The notes: generated from the letters alone by a model not told the origin. A DNA stretch of 32,781 nucleotides from Bacteroidota bacterium (GCA_017857395.1 JAFMDF010000073.1:1-32781); one strand, 5' to 3'. Shown: positions 6,169-14,384, counted from the stretch's first letter. Translations and numbers: made by a program.

Positions 6169-8991
6169 TTGCAACACACAGAGATATTTATCAAAGGGGC
6201 GAATGGTAATAATTTAAAAAATGTCGATTTAAGGATTCCTAAAAATCAGCTAGTCGTGGTGACAGGTGTTTCTGGGTCTGGCAAATCGTCCATTACCATG
6301 GATACTTTATTTGCAGAAGGACAAAGGCGCTATGTAGAAAGTTTATCTTCCTACGCTCGGCAGTTTTTGATGCGGATGAAAAAACCCGAAGTTGATTATA
6401 TCAAAGGCGTGTGTCCTGCCATTGCAATTGAGCAAAAAACGACGACTCGGAACGCTCGTTCTACCGTTGGGTCGTTGACAGAAATTTATGATTATCTTCG
6501 TTTATTATACGCTAGAGTCGGACGGACTTTTTCGCCTGTTTCTGGTGAATTGGTACGTCGGCATCAAGTGTCCGATGTAACGGATTATATCCAATCGTTT
6601 GCCGAAGGCGATAAGGTGCAATTATTTATTCCGTTGCAGCAGAAATATGATGACCGTCTACTAGAGCAAGAATTAAATTTATTATTACAGAAAGGATATA
6701 CGAGGGTTTATTTAGATAAAAAATTGACTAGAGTAGAAGACGTTTTGGAAGGCGACTTGATTGATATAAAAAAGACCGTTGGAGACTATGCCGATGCAGA
6801 TATTCGGATTCTAATTGACCGTTTTGTGGTTAAAAAAGACGATGAAGAAAATATCAAAAGAATCGGTGATTCCGTACAAGTTGGTTTTTACGAAAGTGAA
6901 GGGGAAGCGATAGTTGAAATTATGGGCAAAGAAGAATGTGCCTTTAATAATCGCTTTGAATTAGACGGCATTCTTTTTTTAGACCCTACCCCACATTTAT
7001 TCAATTATAATAATCCGTTTGGTGCTTGCCCAAAATGTGAAGGCTATGGCAAAACGATGGGGATTGATGAAAACAAAGTAATTTCGCTACAATCTTTATC
7101 TGTTTATGAAGAAGCGATTGCTTGTTGGAAAGGAGAAAAAAGTAAACTCTGGTTGGATAAGTTCTTAGATGTAGCGCATTTATTTGATTTTCCTGTCCAT
7201 ACCGCTTACCAAGATTTAACAAAGGAACAACGCAAACTACTTTGGAATGGCAATAAACATTTTAGGGGTATTAATGCCTATTTTGAAGAATTAGAAGAAA
7301 AGACTTACAAAATCCAGAATCGAGTGATGTTGGCGCGTTATCGAGGGAAAACCGTATGCCATACTTGTGACGGCGGTAGACTGAGAAAAGAAGCCACTTA
7401 TGTAAAAATAGGCGGCAAGGACATTACCGAATTAACGAATATTCCGATTAGCGATTTACTCGAATTTTATAACCAACTAAAGCTAAACGAATACGACGAA
7501 ACGATTGCTAAGCGACTGATTTTAGAAGTCACCAATCGCTTGAATTTCATGATGGAGGTTGGCTTAAACTATTTGAGTCTAGACCGTATTTCTTCTACGC
7601 TAAGTGGTGGCGAAACGCAACGCATTAACCTGACTAGAACTTTAGGCAGTAACCTGACCAGTTCCATGTATATTTTGGATGAACCAAGTGTAGGTTTGCA
7701 CCCAAGAGATACCAATCGCCTAGTAGAAGTCCTGAAAAACCTAAGAGATTTAGGAAATACGGTAGTGGTCGTGGAACATGAAGAGGACGTCATTAAAAAT
7801 GCCGATTATTTGGTAGACATGGGACCAGAAGCAGGCATTCACGGTGGAGAAGTCGTTTTTGCAGGGCCTTACGAGGATATTTATGAGCAAGCAGCAGATA
7901 GTTTGACCGCAAAATATATGAGTAATCGGATGCAGATTCCCGTACCTGCCAGCCGACGAAAAATTTATAACAAACTCGTACTAAAAGGAGCGCAACAACA
8001 TAATTTAAAAAATGTAACGGTTGATTTCCCTTTGAATACTTTGACGGTGGTGACAGGCGTTTCTGGTTCTGGAAAAACCACTTTGGTCAAACAAATTTTA
8101 TATCCTGCCTTAAAAAAGCAATTAGATTTACCTCATTCTACTGCACCAGGGCGACACGATAGTTTGGAAGGGGATGTAGGCGTGATTACGCAAATTGAGA
8201 TGATTAGCCAAAGTCCAATTGGGCGGTCTTCTCGTTCCAACCCAATCACGTATGTCAAGGCTTATGATTCGATTCGGAAATTGATGTCGAGCCAACAATT
8301 GTCCTTAATTCGAGGTTATAAACCAGGGCATTTTTCGTTTAATGTAGAAGGCGGTCGTTGCGAAACTTGCAAAGGCGAAGGTGAACAAGTGGTAGAAATG
8401 CAGTTCTTAGCCGATGTCCGTTTAGAATGCGAAGAATGCCGTGGCAAAAAATTCCGAGCCGAAGTTTTAGAAGTCAATTATAAAGGCAAAAACATCTTTG
8501 AAATTCTAGATTTAAGCATCGAAGAAGCACTCGATTTCTTTGCAGAAAAGAAAGACATTATTACCAAAATAAAACCGTTGTTTGATGTTGGTTTGGGCTA
8601 TGTTAAATTAGGTCAATCTTCTAGCACCCTTTCTGGCGGCGAAGCCCAACGGGTCAAATTAGCCTCTTTCTTAGGCAAACAAAATAGTAAAGAACATATC
8701 TTCTTTATCTTCGATGAACCCACAACTGGTTTGCATTTTCACGACATTCGTAAATTATTAGACGCCTTAAATGCTTTGGTGGAAAAAGGACATTCTGTTC
8801 TTGTGGTGGAGCATAATATGGAGGTGATTAAATCAGCGGATTGGGTGGTGGATTTAGGCCCTGAAGGTGGTCGTGAAGGTGGGCATTTGGTTTTTCAAGG
8901 GACGCCTGAGGATTTGGCCGAGGTTGCTGGGTCTTATACTGGGGTTTATTTGAAGGAGAAGTTGGGGATGGAGCAGGTTGTTGAAAATTAA
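6169..8991 (+). CDS. uvrA: Excinuclease ABC subunit A
   Basis: DNA-damage-sensing ATPase of nucleotide excision repair. It loads UvrB onto lesions as a UvrA dimer. The 940-residue length equals that of E. coli UvrA. Two ABC modules are present. Walker A GVSGSGKS is at 33-40 and again at about 630-637. ABC signatures LSGGETQR and LSGGEAQR and Walker B regions with ILDEP and IFDEP follow. Zinc modules carry CPKCEGYG, CHTCDGG and CETCKGEG...CEECRGK. The start is a TTG at 6169: an in-frame stop lies at 6145-6147, there is no ATG between, and the family's N-terminus (IKGANGNNLKNVDL) begins immediately after. The inverted repeat upstream may limit read-through from the reductase gene. Confidence 0.97.
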   Translation: MQHTEIFIKGANGNNLKNVDLRIPKNQLVVVTGVSGSGKSSITMDTLFAEGQRRYVESLSSYARQFLMRMKKPEVDYIKGVCPAIAIEQKTTTRNARSTVGSLTEIYDYLRLLYARVGRTFSPVSGELVRRHQVSDVTDYIQSFAEGDKVQLFIPLQQKYDDRLLEQELNLLLQKGYTRVYLDKKLTRVEDVLEGDLIDIKKTVGDYADADIRILIDRFVVKKDDEENIKRIGDSVQVGFYESEGEAIVEIMGKEECAFNNRFELDGILFLDPTPHLFNYNNPFGACPKCEGYGKTMGIDENKVISLQSLSVYEEAIACWKGEKSKLWLDKFLDVAHLFDFPVHTAYQDLTKEQRKLLWNGNKHFRGINAYFEELEEKTYKIQNRVMLARYRGKTVCHTCDGGRLRKEATYVKIGGKDITELTNIPISDLLEFYNQLKLNEYDETIAKRLILEVTNRLNFMMEVGLNYLSLDRISSTLSGGETQRINLTRTLGSNLTSSMYILDEPSVGLHPRDTNRLVEVLKNLRDLGNTVVVVEHEEDVIKNADYLVDMGPEAGIHGGEVVFAGPYEDIYEQAADSLTAKYMSNRMQIPVPASRRKIYNKLVLKGAQQHNLKNVTVDFPLNTLTVVTGVSGSGKTTLVKQILYPALKKQLDLPHSTAPGRHDSLEGDVGVITQIEMISQSPIGRSSRSNPITYVKAYDSIRKLMSSQQLSLIRGYKPGHFSFNVEGGRCETCKGEGEQVVEMQFLADVRLECEECRGKKFRAEVLEVNYKGKNIFEILDLSIEEALDFFAEKKDIITKIKPLFDVGLGYVKLGQSSSTLSGGEAQRVKLASFLGKQNSKEHIFFIFDEPTTGLHFHDIRKLLDALNALVEKGHSVLVVEHNMEVIKSADWVVDLGPEGGREGGHLVFQGTPEDLAEVAGSYTGVYLKEKLGMEQVVEN

Positions 8992-9029
8992 TTATACTGG
9001 AATAGTCCAATCTTAAGCGAGTTTTTTCC

Positions 9030-9197
9030 TCAGCAAATAAATCTAAAGAGGAAATGATAGGAATAAATAACTTGAATAGATTTTAAAAGCTCATTTATTT
9101 CATCTGTTAAAAAAGGTTGGCATTTAAAATCCTCACAGAGGGAATCGAAAATATAAATTAGATTAAACTCAATACTATTTACCTTTAATGTTGAATA
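9030..9197 (-). pseudogene. Possible decayed ORF with no start codon
   Basis: An open minus-strand frame of about 55 codons runs from an in-frame stop at 9198-9200 to TGA at 9030-9032. Its translation has a protein-like composition, including segments IEFNLIYIFDSLCEDFK and FLTDEINELLKSIQ. There is no ATG, GTG or TTG at its beginning, and the open end coincides with the inverted repeat. It may be a gene remnant cut by the repeat, or chance in AT-rich DNA. No family was recognised. Confidence 0.2.
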
Positions 9198-9237
9198 TTA
9201 TCAACAAAAGAGACCTTTTTGTTGATAATATTCAACA
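9189..9237. repeat. Perfect 21-bp inverted repeat with 7-nt loop
   Basis: The left arm (9189-9209) begins tgttgaatattatcaaca. The right arm (9217-9237) is its exact reverse complement, with loop gagacct. Each arm is itself nearly palindromic (GTTGAATATTATCAAC), so it can be read either as one long hairpin or as two operator-like sites. It lies between convergent genes. Confidence 0.85.
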
Positions 9238-9262
9238 AAAATATTTAAATCCTAGCCTTATA

Positions 9263-9298
9263 CAAAAAATGGCCTATCGCCTCAATCCACGATAGACC
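9263..9298 (-). terminator. Intrinsic terminator of the DUF2064 gene
   Basis: On the minus strand the stem ggtctatcg/cgataggcc is 9 bp with one U-G wobble. It has a 10-nt loop and is followed by ATTTTTTG. It begins 47 nt after the stop at 9345. The wobble is a C-A mismatch on the other strand, so the hairpin is directional and fits the minus-strand gene. Confidence 0.75.
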
Positions 9299-9344
9299 AA
9301 AATAATTTATACAAAAAACGTATTGAAACGTTCCAAAATATTTT

Positions 9345-9980
9345 TTACTTAAAAACCTCCCGCTTAACCGCATCCCCTTCCAATTCCCAACCGTACGTAA
9401 CCCAATCTTCCTCATAATCAATATCCGATAAAGTAGGCAATAAAAAGTAAGTCTTACCAAGATTTTCAATACGTTCAATCGTAGTTGAAAAAACGGTCTC
9501 CGTACTCCATTCAATATCTCTAAAAACTTCAGGTAAAAATTGATTCATTCCCAACAAATAATAACCACCATCCATAGCAGGACCAATCACAAAAGGATAC
9601 TCATCTAATTTATCAAAAGAGGCTTGGACAATTTCGGGCGTTAAGGAAGCGCAGTCACTACCAATGATGACTACTTTTTCGTGTTTTTTAAAAACGGTGT
9701 GAAACGCAGTCGCCATTTTTGCGCCTAAGTCTCCTTCAATTTGTAGGGCTTTATGAAATTTATCGCTTGTCCAATTATCTTTTTTATTAATTTCTTGACT
9801 ATAAAAAAGGTGGCGAGCAACAGGTAAGGTCTCCGCTATTTTTCGAGTATGCTCCATCAAAGCAATATAAATAGCCAATGCCTTTTCTGCGCCAACTGTT
9901 TTAGCGAGTCGAGTTTTCACTTTACCCAATTCGGGATTTTTGATAAAAACAATAAGGGCATTTTTAGCTTTATTTTGCAT
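9345..9980 (-). CDS. DUF2064 / TIGR04282 family GT-A-fold glycosyltransferase-like protein
   Basis: A 211-residue protein with the nucleotidyl/glycosyl transferase GT-A fold. It has the N-terminal nucleotide-binding stretch FIKNPELGKVKTRLAKTVG (about 13-31), the acidic metal-site motif IGSDCASL (about 107-114), and IGPAMDGGYYLLGMN (about 135-149), a hallmark of the family. Members are annotated as arsenosugar-biosynthesis-type glycosyltransferases or as DUF2064, and the substrate here is unknown. No arsenic or radical-SAM genes lie nearby. The start ATG is at 9978-9980, just downstream of the octamer repeat array. A well-formed terminator follows the stop. It is probably a single-gene unit, or read through weakly from the lolA-like gene. 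Confidence 0.85.
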   Translation of the reverse strand: MQNKAKNALIVFIKNPELGKVKTRLAKTVGAEKALAIYIALMEHTRKIAETLPVARHLFYSQEINKKDNWTSDKFHKALQIEGDLGAKMATAFHTVFKKHEKVVIIGSDCASLTPEIVQASFDKLDEYPFVIGPAMDGGYYLLGMNQFLPEVFRDIEWSTETVFSTTIERIENLGKTYFLLPTLSDIDYEEDWVTYGWELEGDAVKREVFK

Positions 9981-10013
9981 GTAATGAATATTATTAGAAG
10001 TTACTAGCAGTTT

Positions 10014-10107
10014 GCGATGTTACGATGTTGCTGTGTTGCTGTGTTGCTGTGTTGCGATGTTGCGATGTTGCCGTGTTTGAGTGTAACAAGGCAACACCAC
10101 AACACCA
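10014..10107. repeat. Octamer tandem array, eight units, with a short inverted partner
   Basis: Eight consecutive 8-nt units of consensus GC(T/G)(G/A)TGTT run from 10014 to 10077. They are followed by a short inverted stretch of the same words (ggcaacaccacaacacc, 10091-10107). It lies upstream of the DUF2064 start. The word contains GTTGC, as in the heptamer arrays, but the period is 8. Confidence 0.85.
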
Positions 10108-10113
10108 TAATAT

Positions 10114-10151
10114 AAAATGTCGGTAGCAAATTAGTTCGCTACCGACATTTT
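10114..10151 (-). terminator. Hairpin downstream of the LolA-like gene
   Basis: A 14-bp perfect stem (aaaatgtcggtagc and its complement) with a 10-nt loop, 46 nt past the stop at 10198. On the minus strand it ends in TTTT. This makes it a plausible though weak intrinsic terminator. Its GGTAGC/GCTACC core also occurs in the dyad at 17540. Confidence 0.55.
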
Positions 10152-10197
10152 AGCTATCCTAAAGATAGTATAAAAGTCGTTCAGAATACAGTTCGGC

Positions 10198-10869
10198 TTA
10201 ATCTATCCGTAAATCTTCGACATGAATGCCAGGGTATTTTTTAGCATTAAAAATAAAATCCGTGCTTTTATACGCTAAATTAGGTTTGAATTTAGTCACA
10301 TCCATTGTGTATCTAGCACCATCAACTGCAAAGGCTTTAATGCGCATAATCTGATTTTTCTTTTTATCAATCGTCAAGCGCATTTTTGCATATTCTGAAT
10401 CTTTATCAATTGGCTTAAATTCAATTTGCTGAATAGCAATCCCTTTTTCATAACCTTCATTGGTCAAGCCATAAATAAAATCTTCTTGCTCATAAATACG
10501 CAGTAAATCTTTAGGTGATAAAAAGTCTTCATCCTCCTCTTCAAAATCTTCTACATTATTAATTTGCACTTCGTTATTGCTTTTTAAGTATAACCAAAGC
10601 GTTTTGCCATCACTATAAATGGCCTGATTATTCAATTGTAATCTATATTTATCTCCATCTTGTGCTAAATTTCCTGTTTGTATTTCCTCTTCTTCTTCGG
10701 GAATTTCAATCGTTAAATTAAAATCTGCTTCCACTGTTTTAAATGCCTCGTATTTATTGCGTAATTTTTCTAAAATGGCTTTAGCTGCAGGGTCAGAAGT
10801 TTCTGAGACTTGTGCAAAACTGTTATTAACAAAAAGGAAGGCTAGTAGAAGAACGAATATATTTTTCAT
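10198..10869 (-). CDS. LolA-like outer-membrane lipoprotein carrier protein
   Basis: Probable periplasmic carrier of the LolA/LppM beta-sandwich superfamily, which moves lipoproteins toward the outer membrane. The 223-residue precursor has a clear Sec signal peptide (KNIFVLLLAFLFVNNSFA, cleavage after about residue 19). The mature part begins with the family's opening helix (ILEKLRNKYEAFKTVEADFNLTI, residues about 33-55). The concave-sheet strands GNLAQDGDKYRLQL, YSDGKTLWLYL and MRLTIDKKKNQIMRIKAF follow. Two acidic stretches (EEEEE at about 58 and EDFEEEDEDF at about 107) are unusual and could contribute to substrate choice. Bacteroidota LolA homologues often stand alone, as here. A hairpin follows the gene. 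No -7 element was recognised upstream. Confidence 0.82.
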   Translation of the reverse strand: MKNIFVLLLAFLFVNNSFAQVSETSDPAAKAILEKLRNKYEAFKTVEADFNLTIEIPEEEEEIQTGNLAQDGDKYRLQLNNQAIYSDGKTLWLYLKSNNEVQINNVEDFEEEDEDFLSPKDLLRIYEQEDFIYGLTNEGYEKGIAIQQIEFKPIDKDSEYAKMRLTIDKKKNQIMRIKAFAVDGARYTMDVTKFKPNLAYKSTDFIFNAKKYPGIHVEDLRID

Positions 10870-11010
10870 AAAAAGAGTTTTAGTAGTTTCTAGATAGACA
10901 TAACTTGACTATACAATTTGTTGAGCAAAGTTCGCTATAAAAACGCTAATTACGTACTATTTATTCGTTAATGATTATAGCGGGGAAGTTAAAATTTGTT
11001 AAAAGAATTT

Positions 11011-11077
11011 ATGAGGTAATGAGCTGATGAGTTTTATAAGTTGATGAGAATGCTTTCTCATTAACCCATTACCTCAT
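11011..11077 (-). repeat. Long imperfect hairpin of ATGAG words after ligA
   Basis: The arms 11011-11031 (starting atgaggtaatgagctgatga) and 11057-11077 pair over 21 positions with three mismatches. A second, smaller pairing (gatgagaa.. with ttctcat) is possible in the loop. The arms consist of words ATGAGGTA, ATGAGCTG and ATGAGTT in near-tandem. It starts 9 nt beyond the ligA stop, so it may act as a 3' end structure, although no T-run follows. Confidence 0.7.
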
Positions 11078-11085
11078 TTACTTAC

Positions 11086-13230
11086 CTAGCTTTCCATCTC
11101 CATCAATACCCGAAATTCCGCTTCACTAATTATCTCCACTGTCCCTATTTTCTGTGCCTTTTTCAATTTAGAACCAGCTTTTTCGCCTACAACTAAAATA
11201 TTTAATTTGGAACTAACTGCACTAATGACCTTAGCGCCTCCTTTCTTGGCAATTTCTTGGGCGTCTTTTCGACCCATTGTTTGCAGAGAACCTGTAAATA
11301 AAATGGTTTTACCTGCTAAGGGCGCATCTTCGGCAATTTCTAACGGTTTGTCTTCTTCTGTTTGGCGCATATTTACGCCCAATGCCTCCATTTCTTCTAG
11401 TAGTGCAATGTTATCGGGATTACTAAAATACTCAATGACATTTTTAGCGACGACTGGACCAATATCTTTAATGTCCATAAAAGTTTCTTCTGTCCAATCT
11501 TTTAAATCTAAAACATGCTCAATTTGTTCGGCAATTAATTTAGAGGCTTTTTTACCTAAATGATGGATACTTAAACTATGTAATAATCTATGAATTGGAT
11601 TTTTCTTAGCCTTCTCAATCGCCTTTTTAATATTTTGAGCAGACTTTTCACCAAAGCCATCTAAAGTCGAAATTTGGTCATAGTCTAGTCGGTAAATATC
11701 GGCAATCGTTTTAACCCAACCTTGTTCATAAAATCGCTCTACATAAGATTTGCCAAAACCATCAATATCCATAGCTGGCTTGGAAACATGAAAAGTAATT
11801 CGCTCTAATGTTTGTCTACCGCAAACACAATTTGGACAACGCCAAGCTGCTTCTCCTTCTCCCTGAACCAATTCAACGGGCGTATCCGTTTGATTGATTG
11901 GGCAAGCGGTTGGATATTCAATAGGAATTTCTGAACCGTCTCTTAAATCAGCCATCGCCTTTACTATATAAGGAATCACATCGCCAGCTCTTTCTACTAA
12001 AACCGTATCCCCTAAACGAAGGTCTTTGCTTTTAATAAATTCTTCGTTGTGCAAGGAAACCGAAGACACGGTGACACCTGCTAAATGTACAGGTTCTAAT
12101 TTTGCCACAGGCGTTACAGACCCAACTTTCCCAACTTGATATTCTACATTTAATAATTTGGTGGTAGCTTGTTTCGCTTTAAATTTAAAAGCAATTGCCC
12201 ACCTTGGATGATGACTCGTATAACCACATCTTTCTTGGAGTTCTCGACTATTTACTTTGACCACCATACCATCAATCTCATAAGCATAATCCTCTCTTTG
12301 TTCCTGCCATTTTAAGCAAAAATCTGTTACTTCTTTGATGTTTTTACAAATTTTCCTTTCAATGGTTGGTACTTTGAAACCTAGTTCGCCTAGTAGATTA
12401 ATGCTTTCATTATGCGTTTTAAAATTCGCTAAAACATCATCCCCTTCTATTCCTTCCGCAAAACCTAATTGATAAATAAATGCTTCTAAGCCTCTTGTGG
12501 AAGATTCTTTAGCACTCTTCATTCTCAATCCTCCTGTTGCCGCATTTCTTGGATTGGCAAAAATAGATAGACCATCCTTTGCTCGCTTTTTATTGACCTT
12601 TTCAAAAATATCTTTTCTAATTAAAACTTCTCCTCTCAATTCCGTTTTTTGAATGCCGTATTTAGAAAAATTGGCTTTCATAGGAATGCTTTTCATAGCT
12701 CGGGCATTATGCGTCATTTCTTCCCCTTTTTTTCCATTTCCTCTAGTTGCCCCTCTTACTAATCGGTCATTTTCATAAACTAAAGCAATACTACCGCCAT
12801 CAAATTTTGGTTCAACTACATATTCAATATCGGCGTCTTCCGCTATAGCGGTTAACTTTTTGATTTGTTTATCAAAATCTTTTAAATCTTCTGGATTATA
12901 GGAATTACCTAAAGACAACATAGGCGTTAAATGCGCCACAGATTGAGCATTTCCCGTCAAATCATTAGCCACTCTTTGGGTAGGAGAATCAGGAGATAAT
13001 AAATCCGGGAAAGCATTTTCTAAAGCCTCTAATTTTTTATACAAGGTATCATATTCAAAATCGCTAATCACAGGATCATTCAAAACAGAATAGCGCCACT
13101 CGTGATATTGCACGACTTCGCTTAAGGCATTTATTTGGTCGCTTGCCGCTAATTCATTGGTAGCAACGTCCGTAGTTAATAATTCTTTGGAAAGATTGAA
13201 TAAGGTTTTTTGTTTTTCTTTAGCGAACAT
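11086..13230 (-). CDS. ligA: NAD-dependent DNA ligase
   Basis: Seals nicks in replication and repair using NAD. The 714-residue length is slightly above the usual 670. The domains in order are: Ia (about 30-90, with YHEWRYSVLNDPVISDFEYD), the adenylation domain with the AMP-accepting lysine K142 in EPKFDGGSIAL, an OB domain, a zinc finger (about 443-470), four helix-hairpin-helix motifs (about 490-610), and a C-terminal BRCT domain (about 635-714, GKTILFTGSLQTMGRKDAQEI). The zinc finger is atypical: cysteines are C443, C465, C468 and C470, and the second canonical cysteine is Asn (CPIN rather than CPxC). The ATG at 13228-13230 has a TATCTTTG element upstream at 13304-13311. A long ATGAG-word hairpin follows the stop. 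Confidence 0.97.
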   Translation of the reverse strand: MFAKEKQKTLFNLSKELLTTDVATNELAASDQINALSEVVQYHEWRYSVLNDPVISDFEYDTLYKKLEALENAFPDLLSPDSPTQRVANDLTGNAQSVAHLTPMLSLGNSYNPEDLKDFDKQIKKLTAIAEDADIEYVVEPKFDGGSIALVYENDRLVRGATRGNGKKGEEMTHNARAMKSIPMKANFSKYGIQKTELRGEVLIRKDIFEKVNKKRAKDGLSIFANPRNAATGGLRMKSAKESSTRGLEAFIYQLGFAEGIEGDDVLANFKTHNESINLLGELGFKVPTIERKICKNIKEVTDFCLKWQEQREDYAYEIDGMVVKVNSRELQERCGYTSHHPRWAIAFKFKAKQATTKLLNVEYQVGKVGSVTPVAKLEPVHLAGVTVSSVSLHNEEFIKSKDLRLGDTVLVERAGDVIPYIVKAMADLRDGSEIPIEYPTACPINQTDTPVELVQGEGEAAWRCPNCVCGRQTLERITFHVSKPAMDIDGFGKSYVERFYEQGWVKTIADIYRLDYDQISTLDGFGEKSAQNIKKAIEKAKKNPIHRLLHSLSIHHLGKKASKLIAEQIEHVLDLKDWTEETFMDIKDIGPVVAKNVIEYFSNPDNIALLEEMEALGVNMRQTEEDKPLEIAEDAPLAGKTILFTGSLQTMGRKDAQEIAKKGGAKVISAVSSKLNILVVGEKAGSKLKKAQKIGTVEIISEAEFRVLMEMES

Positions 13231-13303
13231 AAAAACGGATGGTTTGGTAGAATTTTATCTACGTATTGTTTAAAAAAGGTATGTAGTTTAAGCTATTATC
13301 TTA

Positions 13304-13311
13304 CAAAGATA
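13304..13311 (-). promoter_or_regulatory. -7 promoter element for ligA
   Basis: The minus strand reads TATCTTTG, 74 nt before the ligA ATG. This is identical to the octamers upstream of the sigma factor, the reductase and lacZ. No -33 TTTG was seen at normal spacing. Confidence 0.5.
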
Positions 13312-13343
13312 CCCTTTTTTGCGAATTAAATATAACTATTTTG

Positions 13344-14219
13344 CTATAATTTAATTATTTTTTGTGTATTTATCACTTTTTCGCTAGTAGTTTGTAAAAA
13401 GTAGATGCCAGTTGCTAATTGGCTCAAATCAATAGGTATTATTTGTTTTCCTGTAGTCGATTGGAACGTTTGTTGGTGAACTATTTGTCCAGTCGCATTG
13501 ACGATTTTTGTTGCCATTATTCGCTGTTCTTGGCTGATTACCGTGATATACAATTGGTCGGTTACAGGATTCGGGGCAATTTGTAAGTCAACACCAATGG
13601 TACTTAAATCGGCAATGCTAGACACGATACTTTCTGCTAATGTTAGTTTTTGAGGAAGTGCAGCCCCATCACCACTAGTCGAACCATTTCGATTGACGCC
13701 ATTGCCAACTGCATAAAAAGAAATATCCCCATTTCCTGCTGCGGGTGCTTGCCATTGTACCAAAAATTCATTGCTATCACTAACGCCTTTATGTTCGGCA
13801 TAGACCCGATTAGTATTGGAAGATTCTTCAATTTGTACATTTTCAGAATGGCCCGTTGCTGCCCAACCATTGACATCGCTATTATCCGTATCAAATAAAC
13901 TCACCATTTGGAAACCATAGCCTAATGCTGCTGGCCCTGCTGCGGAGTCAATGCGCACTTTTGCGGTGTACACTTCATTTGGTGTATAAGCCGTAATTGG
14001 ATTATTATCGGTATCCAAGATTTCCAAGGATAATAAGACTTGTATATCTCCAGTCGCATGGCAACTTTGGCAAGTTCTTGGGTTATTGCCAATCATTTCG
14101 TCGCCTGGTGCGCCTGTATTTCCTCGATTTGAACTACCTGCTCTTCCGCCAGAATTGGACAATGAAATGATGGTGATAAATGCTAGTATAAAAGTGGTGT
14201 AGATGATATTCAGTTTCAT
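13344..14219 (-). CDS. Secreted CxxCH (choice-of-anchor V-like) protein with T9SS sorting domain
   Basis: Exported 291-residue protein. An N-terminal signal peptide (residues 1 to about 23) is followed by a Gly/Asn-rich stretch with NTGAPGDE and then C50-Q-S-C53-H54, a CxxCH motif that fits covalent heme c attachment. A beta-rich Reeler/choice-of-anchor V-like domain spans about 58-195 (strands IQVLLSLEIL, YTAKVRIDS, GFQMVSLFD, ISFYAVGNGVN). The last 80 or so residues form a type A T9SS C-terminal domain starting at LQIAPNPVTDQLYITV and ending ATGIYFLQ...QKIIKL. Such domains direct export through the type IX system and are removed at the surface. The ligand or redox partner is unknown. The gene is divergent from lacZ and about 110 nt upstream of ligA. 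Confidence 0.82.
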   Translation of the reverse strand: MKLNIIYTTFILAFITIISLSNSGGRAGSSNRGNTGAPGDEMIGNNPRTCQSCHATGDIQVLLSLEILDTDNNPITAYTPNEVYTAKVRIDSAAGPAALGYGFQMVSLFDTDNSDVNGWAATGHSENVQIEESSNTNRVYAEHKGVSDSNEFLVQWQAPAAGNGDISFYAVGNGVNRNGSTSGDGAALPQKLTLAESIVSSIADLSTIGVDLQIAPNPVTDQLYITVISQEQRIMATKIVNATGQIVHQQTFQSTTGKQIIPIDLSQLATGIYFLQTTSEKVINTQKIIKL

Positions 14220-14349
14220 ATTACTAGAGTTGTAGATTAGTGATAAAATATTGGTTGAAATTACTTTTTTAGCAATGAATTTCGCAAATTAAGCCAAATT
14301 ATTTTGTCGGCTAGGATGCCCGCCTTAAATAAATATTTAGCTTTTTTAA

Positions 14350-14384
14350 ACTGGTAGTAGAGCCTGAAGGCCTTTACTACCAGT
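14350..14384. repeat. ACTGGT...ACCAGT dyad (family member 1)
   Basis: A 10-bp perfect terminal stem (actggtagta/tactaccagt) encloses an interior with AAGGCCTT. The stem extends by about six T-A pairs with a bulge into flanking T and A runs. It lies between divergent genes (13344 and lacZ), so it cannot be a terminator for either. Related dyads occur at 17540 and 19735. Confidence 0.7.

Larger units (their letters stand above)
8992..9344. other. Convergent intergenic region with a terminator, a 21-bp inverted repeat and a gene-like fragment
   Basis: Spacer of 353 nt between the 3' ends of uvrA and the DUF2064 gene. It holds the intrinsic terminator at 9263-9298, the long inverted repeat at 9189-9237 and an open minus-strand frame at 9030-9197 without a standard start. 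Nothing else was recognised. Confidence 0.6.

Noticed and set aside
9245-9514. 89-codon minus-strand ORF overlapping the DUF2064 gene
   Set aside because: It is an out-of-frame shadow of the DUF2064 gene and its 3' part runs through the intrinsic terminator.
9345-9980. Assigning arsenosugar biosynthesis to the DUF2064 protein
   Set aside because: The family name includes that function, but no arsenic-related genes are in the window and many members lie outside such clusters.
14350-14384. Hairpin as a rho-independent terminator
   Set aside because: It lies between divergent promoters, no gene ends here, and the flanks are T before and A after the stem on both strands, the opposite of a terminator.
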